Source: Pontibacter sp. HSC-36F09 (GTDB lineage: Bacteria; Bacteroidota; Bacteroidia; Cytophagales; Hymenobacteraceae). From it: 64,000 nucleotides of DNA. Positions 43,004 to 51,553 of the stretch are shown here, in pieces. The notes beneath the pieces were generated by a model. It had not been told where the DNA came from and searched no databases. It saw nothing but the letters and a program-made list of their open reading frames with translations. The DNA is taken from NCBI RefSeq assembly GCF_024171605.1, contig NZ_JALKAA010000001.1, forward strand, positions 620,001 through 684,000, in the 5' to 3' direction. Every line of letters begins with the position of its first letter. Within the stretch, counting starts at the first letter, position 1. Both the position numbers and the translations under genes were made by a program.

Positions 43004-43061
43004 TCTTAACATAACCGTAACATGGCCGTAACCTTCAGGTAATACTGGAGTGGTTATTTTG
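43004..43061 (+). promoter_or_regulatory. Putative PHO box and promoter of the porin-pst-phoU cluster
   Basis: Four heptamers at exact 11-bp steps: TCTTAAC (43004), CCGTAAC (43015), CCGTAAC (43026) and AGGTAAT (43037), each separated by 4 nt. Exactly 10 nt after the last comes TTATTTTG (43054-43061), one base away from TAnnTTTG. The same layout, with the identical last heptamer and spacing, precedes the TonB receptor gene at 38756. The PhoB-type reading is supported by the gene content downstream. Confidence 0.8.
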
Positions 43062-43198
43062 TACCGTGATTCAGAACAAGCAAAACGGCCTGACTAACCA
43101 TTGCAAACTTTGAAACACGCAGGCTAGACTACTGCGACTTAAGTAATAACACTACAGCAAGACATTAGCTTAATTCTCACCCTTAACTAATACAGCGC

Positions 43199-44386
43199 GT
43201 GAACCACAACCTCAAAGGAGTCCTTTTGGTGCTCTTAATCAGTCTCTTCTATACCTCCAGCACACAAGCCCAGACCGTAAACGACACCAGGTTCGGCAAA
43301 GGCCTCCAGTTCGTGGCCGCCGATTCCTCTTTCAGCCTCAGGCTTGGCACCCGCTTTCAGCTGCTTTACCAGGGTGGCAACACGCCCGCCACCGGCAACT
43401 GGGACGACCGCTTCCTGATTCGCCGCGCCCGCCTGAAGTTCGACGGCTTTGCCTTTTCCCCCAGACTGGAATACAAAATTGAGGTCGGCCTGAGTAACAG
43501 CGACATTGGCAGCGACGTGCCTGACCTGACCAACAACGCCGACAACATGATACTCGACGCGGTGGCCAAGTGGCACCTCACCCCTAACCTGCAACTGTGG
43601 GTAGGCCAGACCAAACTGCCGGGTAACCGCGAGCGCGTGGTGTCGTCGCAGAAGATGCAGTTTGTGGACCGCAGTCTGCTCAACTCGCGCTTCAACCTCG
43701 ACCGCGACGCGGGCCTGCAACTGCACCACGAGCACCAGCTAGGTCAGGTTGTATTAAGAGAGATCGGCTCCATTTCGATGGGCGAAGGCCGCGACATTAC
43801 CGTCAACAACACCGGCGGCTACGACTACACAGGTCGTTTTGAGATCCTCCCTTTCGGGGCGTTTGAAGGCGGTGGCGATTACGTGGGCAGCGACATTGAG
43901 CGCGAGCAAACACCCAAACTCGCACTGGCTACTTCGTTCGACTACAACAGCAACGCCGCACGTTCGCAAGGGCAACTCGGCGACTTCCTGAGCGACACGC
44001 GCAGCCTACGCACCTGGTTTGTGGATGCCATGTTCAAGTACCGAGGCTTTTCGGCCATGGGCGAGTACGCCAACCGCAAAGCCACCGATGGGCCTGTGGT
44101 GCTGCGCGACGACCTGGGCGACGTGGCGGAAACTTTCGTGACGGGCAAGGCCCTGAACCTGCAGGCGGGCTACCTGTTGCCGACCAACTGGGAAGTGGCG
44201 GCCCGCTATACCGACTTCAACCCGACAGCCGTGACAGGTATACGCCAACAGGACCAGTATACCCTGGGCATATCAAAATACATAGTGGGGCACTCGCTGA
44301 AGGTGCAGAGTGACGTAACGCTGATACAGGAAGCAAACCGCGAAGACCGTACCCAGTTCAGGTTACAAATGGAATTAGCCTTATAA
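43199..44386 (+). CDS. Phosphate-selective porin (OprO/OprP family)
   Basis: A 395-aa outer-membrane porin starting at GTG 43199. Signal peptide NHNLKGVLLVLLISLFYTSSTQAQ; the mature chain opens with FGKGLQFVAADSSFSLRLGTRFQLLYQGG and continues FLIRRARLKFDGFAFSPRLEYKIEVGLSNSDIG, the standard start of the porin O/P family. A typical C-terminal strand is QFRLQMELAL. Such trimeric porins let phosphate or polyphosphate pass the outer membrane. It is the first gene after a four-heptamer PHO-box-like promoter and is followed by pstSCAB-phoU, which strengthens the assignment. Confidence 0.93.
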   Translation: MNHNLKGVLLVLLISLFYTSSTQAQTVNDTRFGKGLQFVAADSSFSLRLGTRFQLLYQGGNTPATGNWDDRFLIRRARLKFDGFAFSPRLEYKIEVGLSNSDIGSDVPDLTNNADNMILDAVAKWHLTPNLQLWVGQTKLPGNRERVVSSQKMQFVDRSLLNSRFNLDRDAGLQLHHEHQLGQVVLREIGSISMGEGRDITVNNTGGYDYTGRFEILPFGAFEGGGDYVGSDIEREQTPKLALATSFDYNSNAARSQGQLGDFLSDTRSLRTWFVDAMFKYRGFSAMGEYANRKATDGPVVLRDDLGDVAETFVTGKALNLQAGYLLPTNWEVAARYTDFNPTAVTGIRQQDQYTLGISKYIVGHSLKVQSDVTLIQEANREDRTQFRLQMELAL

Positions 44387-44480
44387 TAAAACCAACTGAT
44401 TACCAAATAAGTACACCCGCTTAACAATTCAATAGAAAGAGACCAGACACTATAACTTATACATCCTAAAATCAAATTGT

Positions 44481-45458
44481 ATGCTAAACCTTAGCTTTTC
44501 CCGATTCAAACTTAGCGCAGCCATCCTGGTGGGTGCTTCGCTTGCTTTCACATCGTGCGGCGGCAACACCCAGGAAGGCGGCAGCGACATGTCGGGTTCT
44601 ATCTCGATTGACGGCTCTTCTACGGTATACCCTGTGACGGAAGCCGTGGCCGAAGAATACCGCGCCGAGGCTCCGGACGTGAAAGTAACCGTGGGCGTGT
44701 CGGGCACGGGCGGTGGTATGAAGAAATTCTCCCGCGGCGAAATCGACATCGTAAACGCCTCCCGCTCTATCAACGATTCAGAAGCGAAGACGGCAAAAGA
44801 AAACGGTATCTCCTATGTACAGCTTTCGGTAGCTTATGACGGCCTGACTGTGGTCGTGCACCCTTCCAACGACTGGGCAAAAGACATTACTGTGGCTGAG
44901 CTGAAGAAAATGTGGGAGCCTGAAGCGCAGGGCACCATCACGCGCTGGAACCAGATCCGCCCGGAATGGCCTGACAAAGAGATTCACCTGTACGGTGCAG
45001 GCGTGGAGTCTGGCACGTACGATTACTTCACCGAAGCCATTGTAGGCAAGAGCCACTCGAGCCGCGGCGACTATACCGCCAGTGAAGACGACAACGTGCT
45101 GGTGCAGGGCGTGTCGACTGACCCGCTGGCGCTGGGCTTTTTCGGATACGCTTACTATGAAGAAAACAAGAGCAAGCTGAAAGCTATACCTGTAGACAAC
45201 GGCGCAGGCCCTGTACTGCCGTCGCTGGAAACTGTGAAGGACGGTTCTTACGCCCCGCTTTCGCGCGCCCTGTTCTTGTATGTTAGCTCTAAGGCCGTGG
45301 TTAGACCAGAAGTGGTGGACTTCATCAACTTCTACCTCGAAAACGCAGGTGAGCTGGCTCAGGAGGTAGGTTACATTCCCCTGCCTGACAACGTGTACAA
45401 CGAGCAGAAACAGAAGTTCGAGCAATTTGCCACCGGTGCCGCTACGGCCAAACAATAA
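44481..45458 (+). CDS. pstS: Phosphate ABC transporter substrate-binding lipoprotein
   Basis: A 325-aa PstS. The signal ends SLAFTSC (Cys26), so this is a lipoprotein, unlike E. coli PstS. The phosphate-binding loops are visible: SIDGSSTVYPVTEAVAEEY (41-59), VGVSGTGGGMKKFSRGEIDIVNASRSI (about 71-97), and YGAGVESGTYDYFTEAIVGKSHSSRGDYTASEDDNVLVQGV (about 172-212). It delivers phosphate to the PstC-PstA-PstB transporter. It is 94 nt behind the porin gene, with no PHO-box-like heptamers of its own, so it may be read from the porin promoter. Confidence 0.96.
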   Translation: MLNLSFSRFKLSAAILVGASLAFTSCGGNTQEGGSDMSGSISIDGSSTVYPVTEAVAEEYRAEAPDVKVTVGVSGTGGGMKKFSRGEIDIVNASRSINDSEAKTAKENGISYVQLSVAYDGLTVVVHPSNDWAKDITVAELKKMWEPEAQGTITRWNQIRPEWPDKEIHLYGAGVESGTYDYFTEAIVGKSHSSRGDYTASEDDNVLVQGVSTDPLALGFFGYAYYEENKSKLKAIPVDNGAGPVLPSLETVKDGSYAPLSRALFLYVSSKAVVRPEVVDFINFYLENAGELAQEVGYIPLPDNVYNEQKQKFEQFATGAATAKQ

Positions 45459-45530
45459 TTTCCTGAAATAACCAGCGCAGGTATAGCCCACGGAGACAAA
45501 GGCTATACCTGCGCTTCAATTAAAAGCACC

Positions 45531-46406
45531 TTGAGAGTACAGGAGAAAATAATAGAAGGCTTGCTGTGGCTGTCGGCCGCCATCACGATACTGGTCACGG
45601 TCAGTATTATTTGGGTCTTACTGTCGGAGTCAATCCAGTTTTTCAGCGAAGTGTCCATTTTGCGCTTCCTGACGGAGAAGGAATGGACGCCCCTCTTTGC
45701 TGACAAGAAGTTTGGTATCATGCCGCTCGTGGCGGGCACCTTCCTGACCACAGCCATTGCCATTGCGGTGGCGTTGCCCATCGGGCTCACCATCGCCATC
45801 TACCTGAACGAGTATGCCCATGCCCGTTTCAAAACCATTATCAAACCTTTGCTGGAAGTGCTGGCCACTATACCTACGGTAGTCTACGGCTTCTTCGCCC
45901 TGACTGTGGTAACGCCTTTCCTGCAATCGTTTATACCTGGTCTGGCGGGCTTCAACGCGCTGTCGGCCGGCATCGTGATGGGTGTCATGATCATCCCAAT
46001 GATTTCCTCGCTGAGTGAAGACGCCATCAGCGCCGTGCCCCGCTCTTTGCGCGAGGCCGCCTACGGCATGGGCTCCACCCGCCTGCAGACCGCTTTCGGG
46101 GTGATGGTGCCCGCCGCTTCGTCAGGTATACTTGTGTCGGTGATTCTGGCTATTTCTAGAGCCGTGGGAGAGACCATGATTGTGGCCATTGCGGCCGGTC
46201 AGCAGCCGCGCCTTACGCTCAACCCGCTGGTGCCGATCGAAACAATTACCACCTACATTGTGCAGGTAAGTATGGGCGATGTGCCGCACGGCTCGCTGGA
46301 GTACCGCACTATTTTCGCGGCAGGCATGACACTGTTCGTATTCACGTTTTTGCTGAACAACCTCAGCTTCTGGATTAAAAAGAAATATCAGGAAAAGTAT
46401 GACTAA
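45531..46406 (+). CDS. pstC: Phosphate ABC transporter permease PstC
   Basis: A 291-aa inner-membrane protein with about six helices. It begins at TTG 45531 (MRVQEKIIEGLLWLSAAITILVTVSIIWVLL); no ATG fits the family start. The ABC permease contact loop is SLREAAYGMGSTRLQTAFGVMVPAASSGILVSVILAISRAVGETM (about 167-211). PLVAGTFLTTAIAIAVALPIGLTIAIYLNEYA is typical of PstC. It forms the channel together with PstA and overlaps the pstA start by 8 nt, so translation is coupled. Confidence 0.95.
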   Translation: MRVQEKIIEGLLWLSAAITILVTVSIIWVLLSESIQFFSEVSILRFLTEKEWTPLFADKKFGIMPLVAGTFLTTAIAIAVALPIGLTIAIYLNEYAHARFKTIIKPLLEVLATIPTVVYGFFALTVVTPFLQSFIPGLAGFNALSAGIVMGVMIIPMISSLSEDAISAVPRSLREAAYGMGSTRLQTAFGVMVPAASSGILVSVILAISRAVGETMIVAIAAGQQPRLTLNPLVPIETITTYIVQVSMGDVPHGSLEYRTIFAAGMTLFVFTFLLNNLSFWIKKKYQEKYD

Positions 46407-47256
46407 CTCCGAGAAAAACCGCCTCAAAGATAAGGCCTTTCAGGTGTTCGGTATTTTTTGTACCTTCATCGGACTGGTGGTACTGGCCATCTTCCTGATC
46501 GATATCGTAATAGAAGGTATAGGTCGCATCGACTGGGATTTTCTGACCAGTCTGCCCTCGCGCCGTGCCGCCCGCGCTGGTATACTTACTGCCTGGGCTG
46601 GTACACTCTGGATTCTGGTATTGTCCGCGCTAATTGCTTTCCCGCTAGGTATAGCCGCCGGCATCTACCTGGAGGAGTACGCCAAGAAGACGAAGCTCTC
46701 GGATTTCCTTGAGATTAACATTGCCAACCTGGCTGGCGTACCGTCTATTATCTATGGTTTGCTGGGTCTGGAACTGTTTGTACGTTTTATGCATTTAGGA
46801 CCGGTTTTGCTGGTAGGTGCGCTCACACTCTCGCTCCTTATCCTGCCCATCGTGATTGTAACAACACGTGAAGCGATCAAGGCCGTGCCCCGCACCATCC
46901 GCGACGGTTCTTTTGCACTGGGTGCCTCTAAATGGCAAACAGTGTGGAACCAGGTACTGCCCGCCTCGTTTGGCGGTATCCTGACGGGCGTGATTCTGGC
47001 GCTCTCACGGGCGGTGGGCGAAGCGGCCCCGCTTATTGTGATCGGAGCGTTGGCTTACGTGCCTTTCGTCCCTAAAACACCGATGGACGAGTTTACGGTG
47101 CTGCCGATCCAGATTTTCAACTGGACCTCGCGTCCGCAGGCGGCCTTCCTGACCAATGCGGCGGCCGCCATTATTGTCCTGTTATTGATTACCTTCTTGC
47201 TGAACGGCATTGCAGTATACCTGCGTCACCGTCAGCAAAAGAAAATAAAATGGTAA
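46399..47256 (+). CDS. pstA: Phosphate ABC transporter permease PstA
   Basis: A 285-aa inner-membrane protein. ABC permease features: [35 protein letters not shown] (about 55-88), [18 protein letters not shown] (about 109-126) and the ATPase contact loop [48 protein letters not shown] (about 166-213). The partner PstC overlaps its 5' end and pstB begins 10 nt downstream, so this is a tight operon. Confidence 0.95.
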   Translation: MTNSEKNRLKDKAFQVFGIFCTFIGLVVLAIFLIDIVIEGIGRIDWDFLTSLPSRRAARAGILTAWAGTLWILVLSALIAFPLGIAAGIYLEEYAKKTKLSDFLEINIANLAGVPSIIYGLLGLELFVRFMHLGPVLLVGALTLSLLILPIVIVTTREAIKAVPRTIRDGSFALGASKWQTVWNQVLPASFGGILTGVILALSRAVGEAAPLIVIGALAYVPFVPKTPMDEFTVLPIQIFNWTSRPQAAFLTNAAAAIIVLLLITFLLNGIAVYLRHRQQKKIKW

Positions 47257-47266
47257 GTTTTCACCC

Positions 47267-48031
47267 ATGACCAAGAAACACAACAAGTTAGAAGCCACAA
47301 ACCTCGATGCCTTTTACGGCGATTTTCATGCGCTCAAGAACATCAACGTAGCCATGGAAGAAAAGGCTGTCACGGCCTTCATCGGTCCGTCGGGCTGCGG
47401 CAAGTCCACGTTCCTGCGCACCCTTAACCGCATGAACGACTACATCGACGGCTTCCGCATTCAAGGGCAGATTTTGCTGGACGACCGCGATATTTACGCT
47501 AGTAATGTACGGGTAGACGAGCTCCGCAAAGAAGTAGGTATGGTGTTTCAGAAACCGAACCCCTTCCCGAAGACAATTTTCGAGAATGTAGTCTACGGCC
47601 TCAGAATACAAGGTATAAAAGACAAGAAAGTATTGCAGGAGGCCTGCGAGACGTCGCTACGCCAGACTGCACTTTGGGAAGAAGTGAAAGATAAGCTCGA
47701 TAAATCGGCGCTGGCACTTTCAGGTGGGCAGCAGCAGCGCCTCTGCATTGCCCGCGCGCTGGCCATTTCGCCGTCGGTTATTCTGATGGACGAGCCCACA
47801 TCGGCCCTTGACCCGATTTCAACGGCCAAAATCGAGGACTTGATTCATGAGCTGAAGCAGCACTACACCATCATTATTGTGACGCACAACATGCAGCAGG
47901 CAGGCCGCGTAAGTGACCACACTGCCTTCTTCTACATGGGTGAGCTGGTGGAGTATGCCAAAACGAAAACCATGTTTACGAGCCCAAAAAACGAGCGTAC
48001 GCAGAACTACATTACAGGCCGATTTGGTTAA
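47267..48031 (+). CDS. pstB: Phosphate ABC transporter ATPase PstB
   Basis: A 254-aa ABC ATPase that powers phosphate import. Walker [12 protein letters not shown] (about 38-48), Q-loop [16 protein letters not shown] (about 93-108), signature LSGGQQQR (about 147-154), Walker [14 protein letters not shown] (about 167-179), and the switch histidine in [31 protein letters not shown], typical of PstB. All motifs are intact. It follows pstA at 10 nt and precedes phoU at 60 nt. Confidence 0.97.
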   Translation: MTKKHNKLEATNLDAFYGDFHALKNINVAMEEKAVTAFIGPSGCGKSTFLRTLNRMNDYIDGFRIQGQILLDDRDIYASNVRVDELRKEVGMVFQKPNPFPKTIFENVVYGLRIQGIKDKKVLQEACETSLRQTALWEEVKDKLDKSALALSGGQQQRLCIARALAISPSVILMDEPTSALDPISTAKIEDLIHELKQHYTIIIVTHNMQQAGRVSDHTAFFYMGELVEYAKTKTMFTSPKNERTQNYITGRFG

Positions 48032-48091
48032 TAGGTGCTCACCGCCGATTCACGTATAGGAATTTAGTCTCACGCAAATAAAGACATACGA

Positions 48092-48769
48092 ATGCTACAT
48101 ATTGATGAAGAACTTAACCGGCTGCGGGAAAAGCTGTTGGAAATGTGGGACCTGGTTGACTACCAGCTCACTAGTGGACGCGACGCCGTGATGAATGCCG
48201 ACCATGAACTGGCAGACCAGATTATCAAGCTTGAACGTAAGGTCAATAACTACGACATCAAAATCGACCGGATGTGCGAAAACTTTTTCGCCCTGTATAC
48301 CCCTGTGGCGGTGGACCTGCGCACGGTGCTGGCCATGCTGAAGATAAACACCAATCTGGAGCGCATCGGCGACACTGCCGAGGGGATGGCCCATTTCGTT
48401 AAAAAACTCGACCGTCCCTTCGACCCTGAGCTGGTAGAGCTAACGAACATGATGGTGATGTATGACCAGGCGCTTGCCATGTTCCGCGAATGCCGCGTCG
48501 CGCTCGTAAAAGACGATACAAAGCTTGCCAAGGATGTCATCAAGCTCGACAAGGCTCTCAACAAAATATACCGCAAGTCGGACGTGATTATCACCAAATA
48601 CCTGCAGGCTAATCCTGATCGCATACCTGAAGCACTGGCACTCCTTTCTATTATTAAGAAATTGGAACGCGTAGGCGACCAGGTGACCAACATGGCCGAG
48701 GAAATCATCTTCTACCGCGAAGCGAAAGTGGTGAAGCACAAAAGGAAGAAGAAAAAGAAGGAAGATTAA
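48092..48769 (+). CDS. phoU: Phosphate-transport regulatory protein PhoU
   Basis: A 225-aa helical protein with two three-helix repeats. Each carries a PhoU metal-site motif: LAMLKINTNLERIGDTAEGMAHFV (about 80-103) and LLSIIKKLERVGDQVTNMAEEIIF (about 186-209). It dampens signalling from PhoR and limits uptake through PstSCAB when phosphate is plentiful. The C-terminus is a run of Lys (HKRKKKKKED) not usual in E. coli PhoU. PhoB and PhoR themselves are not in this window. A terminator lies 60 nt downstream. Confidence 0.95.
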   Translation: MLHIDEELNRLREKLLEMWDLVDYQLTSGRDAVMNADHELADQIIKLERKVNNYDIKIDRMCENFFALYTPVAVDLRTVLAMLKINTNLERIGDTAEGMAHFVKKLDRPFDPELVELTNMMVMYDQALAMFRECRVALVKDDTKLAKDVIKLDKALNKIYRKSDVIITKYLQANPDRIPEALALLSIIKKLERVGDQVTNMAEEIIFYREAKVVKHKRKKKKKED

Positions 48770-48828
48770 ATCGCTGATGGCTTCGTAGTGGTTCGCGGGG
48801 AGTAAATCCGACATGATTAAAAATAAGT

Positions 48829-48858
48829 GGCGCAGGTTTTCGGACCCGCGCCTTTTTT
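48829..48858 (+). terminator. Terminator of the pst-phoU operon
   Basis: A stem GGCGCAGG/CCCGCGCC (one mismatch) with an 8-nt loop is followed by TTTTTT. The remaining spacer to 49138 has several TATACCT copies and a TACCTTTA -7-like box at 49116-49123. Confidence 0.75.
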
Positions 48859-49138
48859 ATGAACTCGGGTTTGTGATGGATGGGCGCAGATGCCTCTACC
48901 ATATCGGACTTGAAAGCCTCGCTATACCTAGCGCTCTCTCTCGTGGGACGCGAGCGAGGGCATCACTCTAATGCTCACCGGCTATACCTGCTATACCTGA
49001 GCTTTCCCCCTACGGCAACTAGCCGTTTATAACCTCGACCTTGTACACCTTGGGACTGGAATTATACCCTCGCCAGGTCATATGCTGCCCCTTAGTAATT
49101 ATACAATTTGTATCGTACCTTTACGCAAAATCACGAAG

Positions 49139-49807
49139 GTGCTGTTTAAAGAAGTCATATACTTAATGCAGAAGGATTTCCTGCTGGAGTGGCGGCAGAA
49201 GTATGCTTTCAATGGCATGCTGCTCTACGTCAGCAGTACGGTGTTCGTCTGCTACCTCAGCTTCGGGCTCCGCTCGAACGCCCTGCAGGTGCCCGTCTGG
49301 AATGCGCTGTTCTGGATTATCATGCTTTTTACGTCGGTCAATGCCATTGCCAAGAGCTTTATGCAGGAGAACCGCGGCCGGCTGCTCTACTTCTACTCCA
49401 TTGTAAGTCCGCAGGGCATCATTCTGGCCAAGATACTATACAACGCCTGCCTGATGCTGGTGCTGGCGCTGATCTGCTTTGTGTTCTACGCTTTTGTGCT
49501 GGGCAACCCTGTGGAAGACATTCCGATGTTTTTGCTCAGCATTCTGCTCGGCGCCATTGGTTTCGCGACCTCACTCACCATGATTTCAGGTATAGCCTCC
49601 AAGGCCGCCAACAGCAGCACACTCATGGCAGTGCTCAGCTTCCCAGTGATCGTGCCCATGCTGCTGATGCTGATTAAAATGTCCAAAAACGCCATGGATG
49701 GACTGGAGCGGGCTGCGAGTCTCGACGAACTACTTACTTTGCTTGCCATAAACATGATCGTTGTCACTGTTTCTTATATTTTGTTCCCTTACCTTTGGCG
49801 TTCGTAA
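49139..49807 (+). CDS. ccmB: Heme exporter membrane protein CcmB
   Basis: A 222-aa inner-membrane protein if translation starts at GTG 49139 (VLFKEVIYLMQKDFLLEWRQKYAFNGMLLYV), which fits the family; ATG 49082 is in frame but lies before the likely promoter box at 49116-49123, and ATG 49166 is a shorter choice. About six membrane helices, with NRGRLLYFYSIVSPQGIILAKILYNACLMLVLALICF typical of CcmB. Together with CcmA and CcmC it releases heme-loaded CcmE. No ccmA gene is adjacent or elsewhere in this window. Confidence 0.9.
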   Translation: MLFKEVIYLMQKDFLLEWRQKYAFNGMLLYVSSTVFVCYLSFGLRSNALQVPVWNALFWIIMLFTSVNAIAKSFMQENRGRLLYFYSIVSPQGIILAKILYNACLMLVLALICFVFYAFVLGNPVEDIPMFLLSILLGAIGFATSLTMISGIASKAANSSTLMAVLSFPVIVPMLLMLIKMSKNAMDGLERAASLDELLTLLAINMIVVTVSYILFPYLWRS

Positions 49808-49853
49808 GGTATAGCCTATTAAGTAAGGTATAGCCGGCGCTAACCAAGGTATA
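49806..49853 (+). repeat. Three direct copies of AAGGTATA
   Basis: AAGGTATA occurs at 49806, 49825 and 49846, the first two within the longer match TAAGGTATAGCC. They lie just behind ccmB and are a dense local cluster of the motif that is spread over the window. Confidence 0.5.
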
Positions 49854-49990
49854 AGTAGCTAAGTTACCTAAAATTAAAACACAGTTTCAGCGCAGGTTTG
49901 CGACAATTTGGGCGTCAGAACTGTTAGAAATAAAAAGTAGAATGGAAGCCGGCCCCCATTGGCTTTCGTCAAAATAAGAGAAGAAGGAAC

Positions 49991-50656
49991 ATGAAGAAGA
50001 ACTGGTGGAAAATACTGACCGTGCTGCTGCTGGTGTTTACCGTGGCAGTAGGTATGCTGTCGGAAGTCCCCCGACTGGCCATCCTGAACGAGACGATCCG
50101 CAACCTGTACTTCCACGTGCCGATGTGGTTCGGAATGATTCTCATTCTGTTGGTTTCGGTGGTCTATTCTATTAAGTACCTGCGCAAGCCAAGCTTCAGG
50201 AACGACATTATCGCGCACGAAGCTGCCAAGGTGGGCATCCTTTTCGGCGTTCTGGGCATCGTGACAGGTATGGAGTGGGCCAAGTTTACGTGGGGCGAGT
50301 ACTGGAGCAACGACCCGAAACAGAACGGTGCGGCAATTGGCCTGCTGATTTATTTTGCCTACCTCGTGCTGCGCAGCTCTTTTGCCGAGCAGCAGCAACG
50401 CGCCCGCATCAGCGCGGTATACAACATCTTCGCTTTCGCAGCCCTTATCCCATTGCTTTTCATCCTGCCACGCCTGACGGACTCGCTTCACCCGGGCAAC
50501 GGCGGCAACCCCGGTTTTAACGCATACGACCTTGACAGTAGCCTGCGAATGGTGTTTTACCCGGCCGTGCTGGGCTGGACGCTACTGGGCGTCTGGATTA
50601 TAAACGTGAAATCAAGACTTGAATTACTGAGACAACGCATATATGAAAATGTTTAG
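49991..50656 (+). CDS. ccmC: Heme-handling protein CcmC (CcsA-like)
   Basis: A 221-aa protein with six membrane helices. Heme-ligand histidines are visible at NLYFHVPMWFGMIL (about 35-48) and LTDSLHPGNGGN (about 162-173). Between them lies the tryptophan-rich heme motif MEWAKFTWGEYWSNDPKQNGAAI (about 94-116). CcmC attaches heme covalently to CcmE. The gene overlaps the ccmD-like gene by 14 nt, so translation is coupled; both follow ccmB after a 183-nt spacer. Confidence 0.94.
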   Translation: MKKNWWKILTVLLLVFTVAVGMLSEVPRLAILNETIRNLYFHVPMWFGMILILLVSVVYSIKYLRKPSFRNDIIAHEAAKVGILFGVLGIVTGMEWAKFTWGEYWSNDPKQNGAAIGLLIYFAYLVLRSSFAEQQQRARISAVYNIFAFAALIPLLFILPRLTDSLHPGNGGNPGFNAYDLDSSLRMVFYPAVLGWTLLGVWIINVKSRLELLRQRIYENV

Positions 50657-50924
50657 AATACTGGCCATCTGCTGCCTTATGCTGGGCGTCCTGTTCGCCT
50701 TTGAGCCTACCATGGCAATGGCTCAAGACCAGATGGTGGAGTTCTCGTCAGCGCCGCAGCAAAACATCGAAATGGCCGATACCCTGCGCCAGGACGGCAA
50801 GATATACGTGGTGGTAGCCGTGCTGCTTACTGTGCTGGCAGGCGTGCTGTTCTACCTGATTGCCCTCGACCGCAAGGTGGGCCGACTGGAGAAACAGCTG
50901 AAAGACGAGTACGTGAACCGCTAA
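50643..50924 (+). CDS. CcmD-like small membrane protein
   Basis: A 93-aa protein with an N-terminal signal or membrane segment (MFRILAICCLMLGVLFAFEP...AMAQ), a short periplasmic part, and a second helix KIYVVVAVLLTVLAGVLFYLIALDRKVGRLEKQL. The pattern of one helix followed by a charged R-x-x-x-L-E tail is that of CcmD, which helps release heme-loaded CcmE from CcmABC. Bacteroidetes versions are longer than the about 70 aa of E. coli. It overlaps ccmC and precedes ccmE. Confidence 0.78.
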   Translation: MKMFRILAICCLMLGVLFAFEPTMAMAQDQMVEFSSAPQQNIEMADTLRQDGKIYVVVAVLLTVLAGVLFYLIALDRKVGRLEKQLKDEYVNR

Positions 50925-51038
50925 AACTTTTTTGCCCGACTGGGGCGAAAAATGACAAATATCCCTATCTGCGATGGATTTAAAACATTCTATCGTGTGT
51001 TAGGCTAACAGAAATGGAGTATCTATAATCAGGTAAAG

Positions 51039-51464
51039 ATGAAAAAATCACACATCATCGGCATTATCGTTATCGCCATGGCCATTGGTATTATCATGAC
51101 CACGGCTGGTGACGCAAGTACCTATGTTTCATTTGGCGAGGCCATTGAACTGGCAGAAGACGGGAAATCCACGAAAGTGCACGTGGTAGGACGCCTCAAG
51201 AAGGATGACAAAGGGCACATCGTAGGTATGCAGTACGACCCGCTAATGGACCCGAACTACTTCGCCTTTACACTGGTGGACACCAACCGCTTTGAACAGC
51301 GTGTGGTCTACTTCAACCCAAAACCGCAGGACTTTGAGCGCTCTGAGCAGGTTGTGATTACGGGCAACATGCAAAACGATGTGTTCGTGGCCGACAAGAT
51401 ACTCCTCAAGTGCCCGTCTAAGTACACGGAGAACGAAATTCAAACCAACACCGCAGGTATATAA
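51039..51464 (+). CDS. ccmE: Heme chaperone CcmE, Cys-type (CxxxY)
   Basis: A 141-aa protein with one N-terminal membrane helix (residues 5-22) and a periplasmic OB-fold domain (about 28-125): TKVHVVGRLKKD, YFAFTLVD, VVYFNPKPQDFERSEQVVITGNM, FVADKILLKCPSKY. In E. coli CcmE the heme is held by His130 in HDENY; here the equivalent place has Cys125 and Tyr129 in CPSKY, the CxxxY variant known from Desulfovibrio and archaea. It ferries heme from CcmC to CcmF. It lies between the ccmD-like gene and ccmF, separated from ccmF by a repeat. Confidence 0.92.
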   Translation: MKKSHIIGIIVIAMAIGIIMTTAGDASTYVSFGEAIELAEDGKSTKVHVVGRLKKDDKGHIVGMQYDPLMDPNYFAFTLVDTNRFEQRVVYFNPKPQDFERSEQVVITGNMQNDVFVADKILLKCPSKYTENEIQTNTAGI

Positions 51465-51472
51465 ATTAGTTA

Positions 51473-51548
51473 AAAGTTAAGAGTGAAGAGTTAAAAGTCT
51501 TTTTATACCTCTTCAACTCTTAACTCATAACTCTCAACTCTTAACTTT
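51473..51548. repeat. Inverted repeat of AACTCTTAACT type between ccmE and ccmF
   Basis: Arms 51473-51492 and 51529-51548 are reverse complements at about 18 of 20 positions (AAAGTTAAGAG...). The middle contains further TTCAACTCTTAACTC units and a TATACCT. It resembles the CT-rich tracts at 12383-12444 and 25205-25280. It could form a hairpin in the operon mRNA. Confidence 0.6.
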
Positions 51549-51553
51549 ATAAG

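Noticed and set aside
44387-44480. Separate PHO box before pstS
   Set aside because: Only a single TTAAC-like word is present; no 11-bp series.
44778-45491. 237-codon open frame opposite pstS
   Set aside because: Antisense shadow of pstS with no family resemblance.
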